Assembly: GCF_000687475.1 (NCBI RefSeq)
Contig: NC_057322.1
Span: 682,001-746,000, forward strand
Length of the DNA stretch: 64,000 bases
Direction: 5' to 3'
From: Ustilaginoidea virens
Lineage: Eukaryota; Ascomycota; Sordariomycetes; Hypocreales; Clavicipitaceae
Each line of letters starts with the position of its first letter. Position 1 is the stretch's first letter. A program made the position numbers and the translations under genes. Shown here piece by piece: positions 22,074 to 34,322 of the stretch. The notes beneath the pieces are model-generated. The model was not told where the DNA came from. It saw only the letters and a program-made list of their open reading frames with translations, and searched no databases.

Positions 22074-23023
22074 ATGTTTCTGCAACGCTCAGCCATTGCT
22101 GCGGCCCGCCGCGCAGCGGTTTCTCCTGGGGTCGCGCGCTCTTTCTCGACTTCCTTCATCCGCCGTACGCAAAATTCCCTGCTTCCGAAGCAGCAGCCCC
22201 CTCCCCAACAGCCGTGTCGTTCTTGGGTGCTCGTTTTGCCCGTCTGATGAAGTATTGGTCACAGTTCAAGCTGCCAAGGGCCCTTCCACGCCCAACGAAC
22301 AAGCTGCCGCGCTCGCTGGTACCGTCCGGAAGGAGGTGGGAGACTACAAGGTCTTGAGCGGTGCGTCGTTTTCCCCTTTGGTGCTGTCGATGAATTCAGC
22401 CACGCCGGCTAGGGGAAAGGAATCCAACCGGCGATTGAGACCGTGCGGGCGGTCATTTGAAGCAGATTATTTGAAAATCTGCTAACTCTTGTGTCTTTTT
22501 CTTCCCTCCAGAGATCAGGTCCGAGGACGATTTGTACGGCCCTGGAGCCAAGCCCGGAACCGTTCCCACCGATCTCGAGCAAGCTACCGGCTTGGAGCGT
22601 CTGGAAATCCTCGGCAAGATGGAGGGTGTTGATATTTTCGACATGCGGCCTCTCGATGCCAGCCGCAAGGGAACGATGGAGGACCCCATACTCGTTCGCT
22701 CTGCGGGTGACGAGCAGCTTGCTGGTTGCACCGGCTCGCCTGCCGACTCTCACATTGTCACTTGGCTCGGTGTCAGTACCCATTTGCTCGTCTGGGATGC
22801 CATTCAACCAGTACAGAGGGAACATGGTCTTGAGCTGACGCGATTCGATTGCATGTAGCTTTCCAAGGAGCGCCCAATCGAGCGATGCCCCGAATGCGGC
22901 AGCGTCTACAAGATGAACTACGTTGGTCCTGAAGATGACCACCACCACCACCACCATGGCCCCGAATTCGAGGAGCCCAAGACCTTTGCCGACTTTATCA
23001 AGCCCGAGTACCGATACCGATGA
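22074..23023 (+). CDS. COX4: Cytochrome c oxidase subunit Vb / yeast Cox4, mitochondrial
   Basis: Exons 22074-22164, 22265-22360, 22512-22771 and 22859-23023 give 203 residues. Nuclear-encoded subunit of respiratory complex IV in the inner membrane. Residues 1-30 form an Arg/Ala/Ser amphipathic presequence (MFLQRSAIAAARRAAVS) without acidic residues. The core starts with SEDDLYGPGAKPGTVPTDLEQ (here split by an intron upstream) and continues EQATGLERLEILGKMEG. Candidate zinc ligands are C135 and H143 in the GCTG..DSH segment and C159 and C162 in CPECGSVYKM. Six histidines (DDHHHHHHGPEFEEPKTF) occur near the C-terminus. The third donor is GTCAGT rather than GTRAGT, chosen because it alone restores WLGLSKERP. 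The three introns are 100, 151 and 87 nt. Confidence 0.95.
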
Positions 23024-23633
23024 AGGAACGCATTCTGTAACTTGTACAATTGGATTGGGGCAGGGCTTGGGGAACATGTACAAAGGGCCTAGTATAGTGC
23101 GGTTGATGGGCAGGGGGAGAGATGACAAATTATTCCACATGCAGAGGAGCAGCGGTTGTTTACGTTAAAGTGAAGCCAATTTCATTTATTGACTTGCAAA
23201 TGTCGGACGTATATTCTGCGGCCTGATGGGACGTCGGTCCAATTTGCGTCAGAGCAGACTTGCTCAAGGGAGTCGTTTACTATCCCCAATGGCGCGCTTC
23301 CACTCCTCCTCCTGTCCGGCTCTGAGGTCTTGCCACAGCGAAAGCCATTCCTTGAACTACGCTGTGGTGTCCTCCGCCTCTCAAGCATCTGAATGGCAAT
23401 TGTTTGTGGTGACACAGACTGGCTGTTACGCATCCAGTGTAACTCGCTCTGGGCGGTTCTCGGCTCATTGAAGCGACAACGACACTAGGAGGAAACTTGC
23501 ATGCAGCACCCAATGGGCCAAAAGGCGGCCCTTTTCTTGGTGCCAGCATCGCCGTGCACGCCAGCTCAAGACGCCAGCTCGTCCTGCTCGATTCGACATA
23601 AGCAGACCCTGGCTCGTCATGGCCTGCCGCTGT
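23024..23633. other. Convergent intergenic region, COX4 / DUF4604
   Basis: 610 bp between stop codons of convergent genes. No gene or repeat of note. Confidence 0.65.
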
Positions 23634-24143
23634 TCAGGCCTCATCCTCACAGAAGCTCAGCTTGATCTTTTTAGCCTTCCTCTTGACCTTTTTATCGGCC
23701 GCCGCGTCTGTCTCCCCCGTCGTCGCCTTCTCCCCTCGCCCGCTACCGAGGGGGGAGTCGGCAACATCCGTGCCGACGACTCTGCCAATCCTGCGCTTTC
23801 TCGCCCCGATAGATGACTTGGGTTGGGCGCCGGGCTTCTCCGACTCGTCGCTTGGTTTAGCGCCGTGGTCCTGCACTCGTGCGGCTGCTTCCTCGGGGTG
23901 CGTTTCCTCGGCCGCGCCGTCGTCGTGGTCCAGCCGAACGTCCACGCTGTTCCCATGCTCGTCAACGACCAGGGGCGCATCTTCAGCTTCCTCGCTCGAC
24001 GAGCGCTTCTTTGCCGATCTCCTCTGCGCTGCCAATACGGGATCGGGACCGGATGCAGTCCCCGCCTGGGCGTGAAGCCGTGCCAGAAACGGGGGCAGAG
24101 ATGAGCGGTAGGAGAGATTCTTGGAGGTGATCTTTTCGGGCAT
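23634..24143 (-). CDS. DUF4604 family protein
   Basis: Single exon of 169 residues starting MPEKITSKNLSY. DUF4604 proteins are small, conserved across fungi and other eukaryotes, and without a firm role. The N-terminal signature KITSKNLSYRSSLPPFLARL and the C-terminal basic motif KKIKLSFCEDE are both present. Between them is a hydrophilic, charged, disordered segment with APLVVDEHGNSVDV near 65-78. Basic clusters (RKRRIGRV, KKVKRKAKKIK) suggest nuclear or nucleolar location, which is inference. An upstream in-frame ATG at 24233 would add a proline run encoded by a poly-G tract; the family start favours 24143. Confidence 0.88.
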   Translation of the reverse strand: MPEKITSKNLSYRSSLPPFLARLHAQAGTASGPDPVLAAQRRSAKKRSSSEEAEDAPLVVDEHGNSVDVRLDHDDGAAEETHPEEAAARVQDHGAKPSDESEKPGAQPKSSIGARKRRIGRVVGTDVADSPLGSGRGEKATTGETDAAADKKVKRKAKKIKLSFCEDEA

Positions 24144-25512
24144 CGTGGCGCAGGCGAACCGGACGGGATTTTCTGGGGGGGGGGGGGGAGGCGGACGGAC
24201 AGACCGACGTCGATGCTGGTTGGCTGCATGCAATGGCCAGGAAAGAATTGAGGAAAGAAAGAAAGAAAGAGAGAAAGGAAACGGTCCTGGGGTTACATCG
24301 CTCGGGAATGCTCGCTACTTATATTCGCTGTCAAAGACGCATATTTTGGGGTTTTGACAGCCCGCTCATCGACATGGTAAGTGACGGAAGCAAGAGTCGC
24401 GCGCGAATCGATACGGATCCGTCTCGGATATGGGAATGGGAATGATCCGCCACAGTACAAAGCATCAAACATCCGACAAGCCCGGGGATAAGATTAGGCT
24501 GTGGTTATGGTTCGTGGGCGCGTGCATACTCGGTACACACCAATGTCAACTACGGAGTACTCCGTACTCTGACCTGGGTCGCTGACCACCTGCCGAATCC
24601 CCGGCTTTTTGCAGGCACCTACCTGGGCATTCTGGAGTCTGGACCCTCCCACAGCCGCCCCTGGTTGGCTTTGGTTGGCTGGCTTTGGTTGGCTTTTGGG
24701 CTGGTATGTATGTTGGCAGCGGGCAGCGGGCAGCGGGCAGCGGGCAGCAGGCAGCAGACAGTGGGCCGCGGGCACCCTCAAAGGGCGGTGCCCGTGTCGC
24801 AAAAAAAGTCAGGAGGTCGTCCAATGAGACGCTATCCGACCTCTTGCTTGGTTGGATGCATGCATGAGCCAGACAGCTGCCTTTTTTTTTTTTTTTCTTT
24901 TTTTTTGCTTTACTTTCCTCTCTCGTCCCAACATCAGAGGCTCCGTCCAACATTCTCCTCCTCCTTGGCGACGGCCGCTCCCTCCGTCTCGACCTTGCGA
25001 CGCAACGTGTTTGTGCATTGATAACCATCAATGTGCATCGAGGCCTTGACTGCACGCGCACGCTGCTCCTCTCCGACCTGCTGGTGCCCGTTTGACGCGT
25101 TGGGTCATTCGCAAAGGGCGATTCCGAACCCCTTCCCCCACGACCCGTTGGCCATTGGCTGCTGGCGGCGACTAGCACCTGTCACTCGTTCACCTGCGAT
25201 ATAAAGCCTTCTTTCTTTTCTTCCAGACTTGGCAACGAAACGAGACTGGAAGAGGCTGCCTTGCCTGCTTGGCCCAGGAGTCGACAAAATCGCCTCGCGC
25301 ATGCCCTGTTGGATTCGTTCCACCACAACACCCACCACCGGAAGGAAAACGGGCTTTCTCCCCCCCCCTTCCGCCCCCCCCCTTTCTTGATCAAAGCTCT
25401 CCTGCGAAAATTCCGTCACGTTGGGGCACGTATTCGGTGAAACAGGGTGAGACTAGGATCGTCGCTGCCAACAATTGCGCACCCTGCCCCGGTGGGCAGT
25501 TCAACCTCGATA
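24144..25512. other. Divergent intergenic region, DUF4604 / mannosyltransferase
   Basis: 1.37 kb, no gene seen. It includes a poly-G near 24175-24190, GAAA-type repeats at 24250-24280, an overlapping inverted pair TACGGAGTA/TACTCCGTA at 24551-24566, GGTTGGCT repeats near 24662, the GCAGCGG array at 24716-24765 and a pyrimidine-rich leader near 24880-24910. Confidence 0.65.
24716..24765. repeat. 7-bp minisatellite, unit GCAGCGG
   Basis: About six to seven units that degenerate to GCAGCAG and GCAGACA at the right end. Confidence 0.85.
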
Positions 25513-27346
25513 ATGGATCTGATCCGGAGAGCAAAGGGAATGGTCCCCTCCACGTCAAAACTACGGCTTCCAGCTCACGACGCGAAAGCGGGGGTCACAA
25601 AGCGAAATAGCCTGATATCGCGGTTGGCCTTTTTTCGCAGGCCATTGCGGTTACGAGGCAACTCTACCGTGTCCGTGCCGCTGGGGGTCGTTCTTGTCTT
25701 CCCTTTACTCGTCGTCATCCTTATCCTGGTTTTGTTTGTTCAACACCCCAGCTCTTCTGGCAGGGTATCAGTGCCTGCTGGTGCGCCTCCCGCCATCAGG
25801 TAAGATTATGCCCGGGAAAAAAAAAAAAAAGAAAGCAAAATGTTTATAAAAAGGAAATCCCTCCCCGTCCACCGTTGTGGCCGCGTAACTGACCGAGGGA
25901 TGTCTATGTGACAGGAAAATCAGCGAGAAGCATGACAAAGTATTCGTAACTGGCTGCTTAGAACCCGATACCAGTAAACCCCGTGCCAACGCTACCTTGG
26001 TGGTCCTGGCGAGAAACAAGGAATTGGAGGGTGTCATACAGTCTATCAAGTCTGTAGAACGCCATTTCAACAGATGGTACCACTATCCTTATGTCTTCTT
26101 AAACGACGCCGAATTCGACGACAACTTCAAGGACACCGTTCGCAACCATACATCTGGTAAAGTCGAGTTTGGCCGAGTTGGTCCCGACATGTGGGGGTTT
26201 CCCGACTGGGTTGACCACAAGGTTGCCAAGGAAGGCATTGCCAAGCAAGGTGATGCTGCCGTCATGTACGGGGGGCTGGAAAGCTATCATTTCATGTGTA
26301 GATTTTACTCGGGGTATGCGGGCTAGTCCTGACCGGCAAGTGATCACGGGCGGTGCTGACGTTTGTCGCAGTTTCTTCTACAATCACCCACTTCTGCTCA
26401 AGTACGAGTGGTACTGGCGAGTTGAGCCCGAGATTACTTACTTTTGCGACATCACATAGTAAGGGATTTACCGCCCAGCCACCACCAAGACGCGCAGCAG
26501 CTGACCCATGAAACTAGCGATCCATTCCTAAAGATGATCGAGCACAACAAGACATATGGTTTCACAATTGCTGTCAAGGAGCTCCGGGAGACGGTGCCCA
26601 ACATCTTCCGCTACGCTTCGGCCTATAAAAGACTTAATAACCTCACCTCTCAGGGTCTGTGGGAAATGTTTGTGGAGCCCAAAGACGCGGCCGTGGAGAA
26701 GAACAAGGACCAGCTTCCGGACGAAGTTTTGCAAAATGATCCAGCCAACAACGCCCCTCCCAAGATTGATCCTGAAGAAATGGAGGGCGAAAAGTACAAC
26801 ATGTGTCACTTTTGGTCGAATTTTGAAATCGCAAAACTCAGCTGGTTCCGGAGCAAGGAGTACAACGACTTTTTCGAAATGATGGACCGCAGCGGCGGGT
26901 TCTGGATGGAACGAGTACGAGCTATTTCCTGAACCTCCTGCTTTTGATTTCTTTTTTGTATGATTTTACCTTTTTTTTTTCTTTTTATAACTAATGTTTG
27001 CTCCTAGTGGGGAGACGCTCCCATCCATTCCCTCGCTGCTGGAGCCCTCCTGGGGGTGAAGGACATCCATTACTTCCGTGATGTCGGCTACCGGCACACC
27101 ACCATTCAGCATTGTCCCGGTAATGCGCCGTCTCGGCAGCTACCCCGTACGCCTTACCTGGAGATGACGACGCTAGACGAGAAAAAGCGAATAGAAGAGG
27201 ACAAGTACTGGGAGAACTGGGACGAGGTGAAGGAGAACGGCGTCGGATGTCGATGTCGCTGCGATACCGATATTGTTGACGTCGAAGGGAAGGAAGGTTC
27301 CTGCCTGCCTGAGTGGGTAGATGTTGCCGGCGGATGGGCCCCTTAA
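25513..27346 (+). CDS. KRE2/MNT1-family alpha-1,2-mannosyltransferase (GT15), Golgi type II membrane protein
   Basis: Exons 25513-25799, 25915-26313, 26372-26458, 26518-26914 and 27008-27346 give 502 residues. GT15 enzymes use GDP-mannose to extend O- and N-linked mannans in the Golgi lumen and so shape cell-wall glycoproteins. A short cytosolic basic tail precedes a single membrane anchor at about 55-76 (PLGVVLVFPLLVVILILVLF), then a stem. Family motifs: RANATLVVLARNKEL, SIKSVERHFNRWYHYPYVF, LNDAEF, EVEWYWR-like KYEWYWRVEPEITYFCDITY, NKTYGFTIA and the C-terminal ERWGDAPIHSLAAG and QHCPGNAP. All four junctions restore these motifs (CDIT-Y-DPF, MER-WGDAP). The exact yeast counterpart (KRE2, KTR1 and others) cannot be assigned from sequence alone. 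Confidence 0.95.
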
Positions 27347-27931
27347 TTGAAGAGCTGGGGTGATTCTCGGCCGCTTCTTACGGATACTTGATTGTTATAC
27401 CGCACCGACCCGATGGACGGGTCGCTTTGCTGCACCACCACGTGTCCCTCGCACACGCAGAGGAGAGGAACCGGTCGGCGGGCAACTCCAATTCCTAACG
27501 GAAGTGCGTGGACGGCAGCTGTTGTCCGTGATACGCCACCCACGCTACCCACGGAGGGAGGGCTGGCAACGTGCCAACAACCGCAGGCATCAGTTTGGGA
27601 GAAGATTACCAAAAGAGTTAACGACGAGACGGCGTTTTGCTTTTCTACATTCACAGCGCGCAAAGTTGCGGCGGGAGGGAGGGGGGTGTTTTCTGGCAAA
27701 GCATATTTTTCGGTCATGGATTAAGGGGACTCCACCGACACGGCCTGATTTTTAACATGCCGCATCGCCAGGTTTAATTAATGAGGAGGCGAACAATCGG
27801 TTGCCGACGCTTGGAGATGGGGGGGTGGCCATGCATTTTGTGCTTTTTTGTACTCTGCAAGCCTGCGACGCGAGTTGTCGTGCCATGCTGATGTAGGACT
27901 TGCAGCTTTTGGACATGTCGGGATTGGCGAG

Positions 27932-27966
<35 letters not shown>

Positions 27967-28410
27967 CTTTTATAATGTAATTATTGGAATGTTCTCGGCA
28001 AGATGGCTGAGCGGTGTTGTTGAGAACAGGCAGTCTTTTTGTAATACGGCTGGGTAGCCGCAGTGGCAGGACTTGAAGCGAGGTACTCCGTAGTGAGCAG
28101 GGATATATATATGCTGATAAAAAGACCAGCCTCAATCAAAGGTGCATATGCATATCTTGCTGGAGTCATTCCGTTACTGGAGATGTTCGAGCTTCTTGTT
28201 GTGACGGCAGATCAATGTTTCTTGCCGTACTCCGTACTATGTAGCTGCTCGTAGCCCCAAAGTGGATCCCGCAACAAAGTCCTGGCCTCAGGCACCAGGC
28301 ACCGTCGCGTCTTGCGGGAACAAGTTGCCACCCCCCCGAAAAAGAAAGGCCGCGGCAGCAAAAGTCATCGGCATCCATCTTTGGTCGTTGAACAACCGAA
28401 CCGCGGCACC
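27347..28410. other. Intergenic region, mannosyltransferase to uL15m
   Basis: 1.06 kb. A 31-T run at 27936-27966 and TACTCCGTA at 28084 and 28228. A stretch near 28005 resembles a tRNA A box but has no matching B box, so it is not called. No gene. Confidence 0.65.
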
Positions 28411-29501
28411 ATGGCTGCCCGACTTTCAGCGCCAAGCATGATTTGCTGCGGCTTCCAGCCCGGCGCGTCGGTCAAGTCGCTGACGGCGTGCCTGGCAGGT
28501 CTCGGCGTGCGACAGCAAACCCGCCGAGCATCCATCCTCAGCAACCTCGCCAACAACAAGGGCGCCCTCCACCCCAAAAAGCGAATCGGTCGGGGGCCGT
28601 CTTCCGGCCACGGCAAGACGTCGGGACGCGGCCACAAGGGCCAGGGGCAGCACGGGAAAGTGAAGGCCTGGTTCCAGGGCGGGCAGACGCCGCTGATGGT
28701 GAAGCATGGCCGGATGGGCTTCACGAACCTGTGAGTGGCGCGAGTCAAAAGACGGCGGAAGAGGACGTCAATTCTCGCACAAGGGGGTTGTTTGTTTTGG
28801 TTGTTTGTGTGTTTTATTCATGTCATGTTTTGCTGTAATTTTTTTTTGTTTGTTTGTTTGTTTGTTTGCTTGTGGTTTCTTTTTTTCGTCCCGGCAAAGT
28901 GCTGACGCTCAAGTCGTCGTGGCCGCGCAGCCGCGCCGCCAAAATGTCCGAGGTGAACCTCGACCAGATGCAGCAGTGGATCGACCAGGGACGGCTGGAC
29001 GCGACGAGGCCGATCACGCCCAAGGAGCTCATCCAGAGCGGGCTGGTGGGCAGCGTCAAGGACGGGGTCAAGGTGCTCGCGCGCGGGAAGGGGTGCCTGA
29101 AGCAGCCGGTGGACGTGGTGGTTTCGCGGGCCTCGGCCGGGGCGATTGCGGCCATCGAGGCGGCCGGCGGGAGGGTCCTCACGAGGTACTACACCAAGCT
29201 GGCGATTCGGCGGCTGCTGACGGGCGAGTCGGTCAACACGGACAAGCCCCTCCCCGTGGGGGGGGAGCACGTCGAGCGGGTGCTGGGGGAGGCGAGGAGG
29301 GGGCCTTTCCGCTACCGGCTGCCCGATCCGACGAGCCGCGCCGACATTGAGTACTACCGGGACCCGGCGCACAGGGGGTATCTGAGCCACCAGCTCGCGC
29401 CGGGGGAGTCGCCGTCTCTGTACTTTAGGGTGCCCGGGGAGCGCAAGGTCAAGAGCGCGGCCAAGGCGGAGAGGAAGGTTGCCGAGGAGACGCTGTGGTG
29501 A
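28411..29501 (+). CDS. Mitochondrial large-subunit ribosomal protein uL15m
   Basis: Exons 28411-28730 and 28931-29501 give 296 residues. The acceptor at 28930 was chosen because it gives GFTNLRAAKMSEVNLDQM; an earlier AG at about 28900 shifts frame. uL15 binds 23S-type rRNA in the large subunit. The bacterial-type signature GRGPSSGHGKTSGRGHKGQ lies at 59-77 and an Arg/Ser-rich, acid-poor presequence covers about 1-45. The C-terminal half (WIDQGRLDATRPITPKELI onward, then VDVVVSRASAGAIAAIEAAG) matches the extended fungal mitochondrial form. The 200-nt intron is pyrimidine-rich (TTTG repeats) with a GCTGAC branch. In S. cerevisiae the counterpart is MRPL10. Confidence 0.94.
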
Positions 29502-30568
29502 GGAGGCGACGTGGCCGGCGAGCGAGCGGCAAGGCAAGGCAGGGCTTGAAGAAGGGGGCTGCTTTTGGACAAGCACAGCGACACGACACGGAGCGGGTCA
29601 GAGCGACAGAGCGGGACAGAGCGACACGGAGCGACACGGAGCGTGTGTACTTGGACCGCATTGATCCAGCCATGTACTTTTGTGTATATACCAAGAATCT
29701 ATAGAGTACGGCTTATGAAAAGTGACGAGACTGCGGGTTGCCAAGGGTCCGAGGGTCTGGTCCGATTCCGGAGCTTACAAAGAAGACGATGGTGGTGCCT
29801 TTCAACGGTGCCGTTCAGCGGTGCCGTTCAGCGGTGCCTTTTCAGCACTTTACTCCGTTCTCTGTACTGAATAGGTACCTACTTGGCACTCGGCACAAGC
29901 CTCATGACGCAGATGCACGGGTCTCTACTTTCCACCAGCCCGACGACGTCTTGCCCGAGAGACGACGGGCTGGGGCTGGGCACATGGGCAGCCACCAACT
30001 GACTCGGTGAGCCGCATCTCGACGGGACCAGTGGCATTGACTTGAACTCGTCGCACTCGCCCAGCACGGCACAGCACGGCACAGCACAGCACAGCAATTG
30101 ACTTGAATGCCGCGGTTGCCTGTCTTGGGCTGCCCCAAGCTTTGCACGCCCAGCCTCCTCTTGTTCAGCGGCCCCAGCGTGACGGGGTTGCAGGTGCCTG
30201 AGGTACATACTTACTCGCCGTACCGTGCGCAAGTCCACCACGTAGCAGTGCAGTGCTCCCAAGGAGTACTGTATGAGCTGCTGCTGTATGAGCTGCTGTA
30301 TGAGCTACTGTATCAGCTCCTGTATCAGCTCCTGTATCAGCTACTGTATGAGCTACTGTATCAGCTACTGTATGTAGCGCCAAGCTCTCCAGCAGCTCTG
30401 TCTGTCCATCCGTCCGCCCGTCCGCCCGTCCGCCCGTCCGTCCGCTCCCGCCTTCTCGACCCCCATCAACCACTCGACCCATCCATCCCATCAACCCATC
30501 AACTCTCAACCCGCCGACTGAACTGCTCTCCCTCCTCCGACGCACAATCGGCCAGGGCACGGCACACC
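29502..30568. other. Intergenic region, uL15m to MVP1
   Basis: 1.07 kb. Many simple repeats: GAGCGACACG-type units at 29575-29645, GGTGCCGTTCAGC units at 29810-29850, GCACGGCACA units at 30062-30095, a 12-bp minisatellite at 30270-30373 and CCGTCCGC units at 30405-30445. AGGTACCT at 29873. No gene. Confidence 0.65.
30270..30373. repeat. 12-bp minisatellite, unit TGTATSAGCTMC
   Basis: About eight to nine units alternating TGTATGAGCT and TGTATCAGCT. The plus strand reads YELLYQLL-like repeats, but there is no supporting gene structure. It lies about 200 bp upstream of the MVP1 start codon. Confidence 0.9.
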
Positions 30569-32516
30569 ATGTCGCTCTTCGGCACCTCCCCCCCCGAGGA
30601 ACACGAGCCCTCACCAGGCCGATTCCGCGGCGGCGGCGGCTTGTTCGACGACTCGCCCTCCCACAGGGCCTCGTCCAGCAGCCTGTTTGACGACGGCAGC
30701 GCCAGCCGGCCCGACGGCTCCTCGTCGACGCCGTGGGACCTGCCGACCCCGAGGAAGCAGCAGAGCCGCGCCGAGCTGCTCCGCAACCTGCTGCCCGCGT
30801 CCGACGCGCCCGACAGCTACGCCGGCATTTTCGACGCCGTCGTCGGCGCCTCTGGCCGCGCGTCCGCCGACCACGTTGCCGGCTTGTTTGCCAGCGCTCG
30901 TCTGGGGCCCGAGGCCCAGGCGCGCATCGTGTCGCTCGTCGCGCCTGGGGATGCGGCGGACGTGTCGCTGGACCGCAACGAGTTCAACGTGCTGCTGGCG
31001 CTGGTGGCGTTGGCGCAGGAGGGCGACATCATAAGCCTTGACAGCGTGGATGAACGACGACAAAGTAAGATGTTCCTCTCTTTCATTTTTTTGTTGTCGC
31101 TGTTCTCTTGTTCCCCCTCTTCCGTCTTCTTTATCCGCTCTATGATCATGGCATGGCGCTGGCTTTTCTGTGACCACGGAACCGGTTTTGCATCCAAACG
31201 GCCGAGCCGTGTCGTCATGGCACAGCTTGGCAAGCGCCTCGCTCGGAAAGACAAGACGGCCGTCCTTTTATTTTCCTCCCCTCCGTGGTAACCGTGCATG
31301 GCAGAAGGGGGCATGACAACCTGAGCCGCATGGCCCGGGATAAGACCTGTCGGATTGGCTCCATCTACCCCGTCACACTGGCCGGGGGGGGGGAAACGCA
31401 GCTAATCTAACCTTTTTTTTTTTTTCTTTTTTTTTGTTTTATCCTGAACTTGTTAGACATCCCTCAGCCCAAGCTTCCGGGCCTCACCGCCGAGCCAGTG
31501 CTGCCGCCCGTTGCCGAGCTCGCAGCCAAACCGCCGCAAACGCCCGGCATTGGCCAAGTCCAAGCCGACCTTCAGGCACAGCAGCATCAGCAGCATCAGC
31601 AGCATCAGCAGGCGCTCAACCCTCCGTCGCCGTTGGCGTTGCCGTCGCCGTCGCCGCCTGCCCAGCTGCTACGGCCGGTCATGGACGATCCCGAAGACGA
31701 CCCTTGGAACACCCCCGACGTTCACAAAGGCCACGACCATTCCAAGCTCAACGGACACCACAAGAGCCATGCTGCCCTGGTCCATGGGCAGAGCAGCTTT
31801 GACGCGTCGCCCTCCACCCGCATCGCAGATCAAAGCCTGAGCCAGTACATTTCCGCGAGCCGCGTTCCATCCTCGGCTCCTGGCGGCCGATCAGGCAACG
31901 GCGGACACGGCGAGTGGGCGGGCTACTTTCCAGCCGCCGCCAATGCTTCAACAGACAACAGCAACAACAACAACGACGACACCATCAACAACAACAACAA
32001 CAGCAGTATCATCAACACGGGAGCGTTCAACGGCCACCCGCGCAACGCCGCGCCCGTCTCGGCAAACCCGTTTGGCGGAGACGGCGGCAGTGGTCCTCCC
32101 GCAACAGCAGCGATTCGACCGACGAGCGGGCGCACCGGCTCCAGCGTGGAGGAGAACGTCGTCGTGACGCTGATGCCCGGCAAGGAGGGCATATTCATGT
32201 TCCAGCACCACAACTACGAGGTCGCGAGTCAACGGCGGGGAAGCAAAGTCATCCGCCGCTACAGCGACTTTGTCTGGCTGCTCGACTGCTTGCACAAGAG
32301 ATATCCTTTCCGGGCGCTCCCCCTGCTGCCGCCCAAGCGGGTCGCCGTCAACGGCAACCACTTTTCCAACGACGGGTCGTTTATAGAGAAGAGGCGGCGA
32401 GGCCTGGCCAGGTTCCTGAACGCCCTGGTGCGGCATCCGATCCTGAGTCAGGAGCAGCTGGTGGTCATGTTTCTCACTGTTCCCACGGTTGGTCAAGATT
32501 TCTCTTTTTTTTTTCG

Positions 32517-32557
<41 letters not shown>

Positions 32558-33715
32558 ACTTGTTCTTTCTCCCCTATTTCTTCTTTCCTTCTTTCCTTCT
32601 CAAGGCCGACCGTGCCACCTCTCGTGCTGTGCTGACGTCTCCCCCCCCGCGCCAGGAACTCTCGGTATGGCGAAAGCAGGCCACCATCTCGGTGCAGGAC
32701 GAGCTGGCCGACAAGGTCCTGCCTCCAGGCCTCGAGGCCTCGCTGCCCCCAACCCTCGAGGATCTCTTCGCGCGGACGCGGGCCGGCGTCCGCCGCTCGG
32801 CCGAGCTCTACATCAACATCTGCAACGTCATGGACCGCCTGGTCAAGCGGACGGGCGGGGTGGCTGCCGACCACGCCCGCATCGCCATGTCGCTCACGTC
32901 CCTGACGGAGAGCTCCGCCGACACGTACGCCACCGACACGAACGAGGTGCCGCTGCTCAACGACGGCCTGGCCGCCATGAGCAAGCACCTCCGGACGTAC
33001 CAGAACCTGCTGGAGGACGAGAGCCGCGGGTGGGACGAGGGGGTCCTGGAGGACCTCAAGCGCCAGCGGGACTCGCTGGTCAGCGTCCGCGAGCTGTTTG
33101 ACCGCCGGGAGAAGCTCGACAGGGACAACATTCCGTACCTGGAGAGGAGGATACAGGCCAACGAGACCAAGCTGGCCGGCCTGCGGTCCAAGCCGGAGGG
33201 CATGGTGAAGCCTGGCGAGATTGAAAAGGCGGCCGAGGCGATAATCAAGGTGAGTTGGCCCGCCATTTCGATTTTTTTTGTTTCCTCTTTTTCCTGTGTT
33301 TCCTGTGTTTCCTCTGTTTCCTCTGTTTCCCGTCTCCTATTCCCCCCTTTTTTTTTTCCGTCTTTTTCGTGTCTCTCTTTTTTTTTCTTTTTTCTTCTTT
33401 TTTCCTCTCTTTTTTTCTTTTTCTTATTTCTTGTTTTTCCCCTCCTTCCCCGCCTGTTTCCGTGTCCGTCTCGTCAGTCACCTTGCTCACCGCCACGCCC
33501 CGCAGGACAAGGAATCCATCGTGCAGCAGCACAACCGCTCCGTCTTGGTCAAGGAGTGCCTGCGCGACGAGCTCGTCACCTTGCAGAGCTCGCAGTACCA
33601 CGTCAGCCGGTGGAACCAGGACTGGGCCGGCGAGCGGGTCAAGTACGCCGAGATGCTGGCGGACAATTGGCGCCGGCTGCTAGACGAGCTGGAGGGCATG
33701 CCGCTGGGCGACTGA
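30569..33715 (+). CDS. MVP1: Sorting nexin MVP1 (PX-BAR), endosomal/vacuolar protein sorting
   Basis: Exons 30569-31064, 31457-32487, 32656-33249 and 33506-33715 give 776 residues. Mvp1 binds PI3P on endosomes through its PX domain and drives tubulation and retrograde sorting to the Golgi. The N-terminus MSLFGTSPPEE is typical. An EH-like conserved helical region covers about 65-160 (SRAELLRNLLPASDAPDSY). A long disordered linker with Gln-His and Asn runs follows. PX covers about 400-505, with the phosphoinositide-binding RRYSDFVWLL and LPLLPPKR. The C-terminal BAR-like helical domain covers about 510-776 (ELSVWRKQATISVQDELADK, VRRSAELYINICNVMDRLVK). Intron 2 has a GTTGGT donor, accepted because the junction restores VPT-ELSVWRK. 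Introns are 392, 168 and 256 nt with long CT-rich tracts, unusually long for this window. Confidence 0.95.
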
Positions 33716-34322
33716 GCGTGTATTTTGGTTGTTTTTTGTCTTTTTGTTTCTTTGTCTTGTTTCTTGTTTCTTGCTACTTTTATCTTCTTTCTTCTTTCTT
33801 CATCCTGTCTTTCTTTCTTTCGTCATTCTCTCTTTCTTCTTCTTTGTTTACCCCCTGTAAACAAGGCTGCGTGGTTTGTGCGCCGCAAAGACGAGACGGG
33901 CTTCTTTTCCCTGGGACGAGATGGCGCAGGCGGGCGAGCGAGCAGGCGTGCAGTGAAGCATTTGTACATGTAATTTGTCACGGGGGGGCCCAGGGACCAG
34001 AGTAGACGACGAGATTGAAAATAGGGGAAAAAAAACTTGATTCTGCCGCGGGCGCTGAAATCCTCGGGTCTGCAAAAGACCGACATGCTCGGGGGGGAAA
34101 CCCAACGACCCGTGTCTCCCCGACGCACCGAAACAAACGCAACGCGCGTAAGATATGGCTTGCAATCAAGTTACTTGACTAGGCACGCAAACTACCGAAT
34201 CATCAGGCGGAACAGTCACAACACACTTGTCCCGGTAGGCAACTACCCTAGGCCAGCCATCTAGCGCGACGCGTCGTCGCCACCATCAACGCCGCCTACC
34301 CCCGCAAGACGACGCCCTCGGC
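33716..34322. other. Convergent intergenic region, MVP1 / DHAD
   Basis: 607 bp. A T/C-rich stretch of TTTCTT-type words (33720-33845) is likely MVP1 3' UTR. Nothing else is recognised. Confidence 0.65.

Noticed and set aside
27995..28075. GATGGCTGAGCGGTG near 28005, like the A box of a Leu/Ser tRNA.
   Set aside because: No B box or acceptor pairing within the expected distance.
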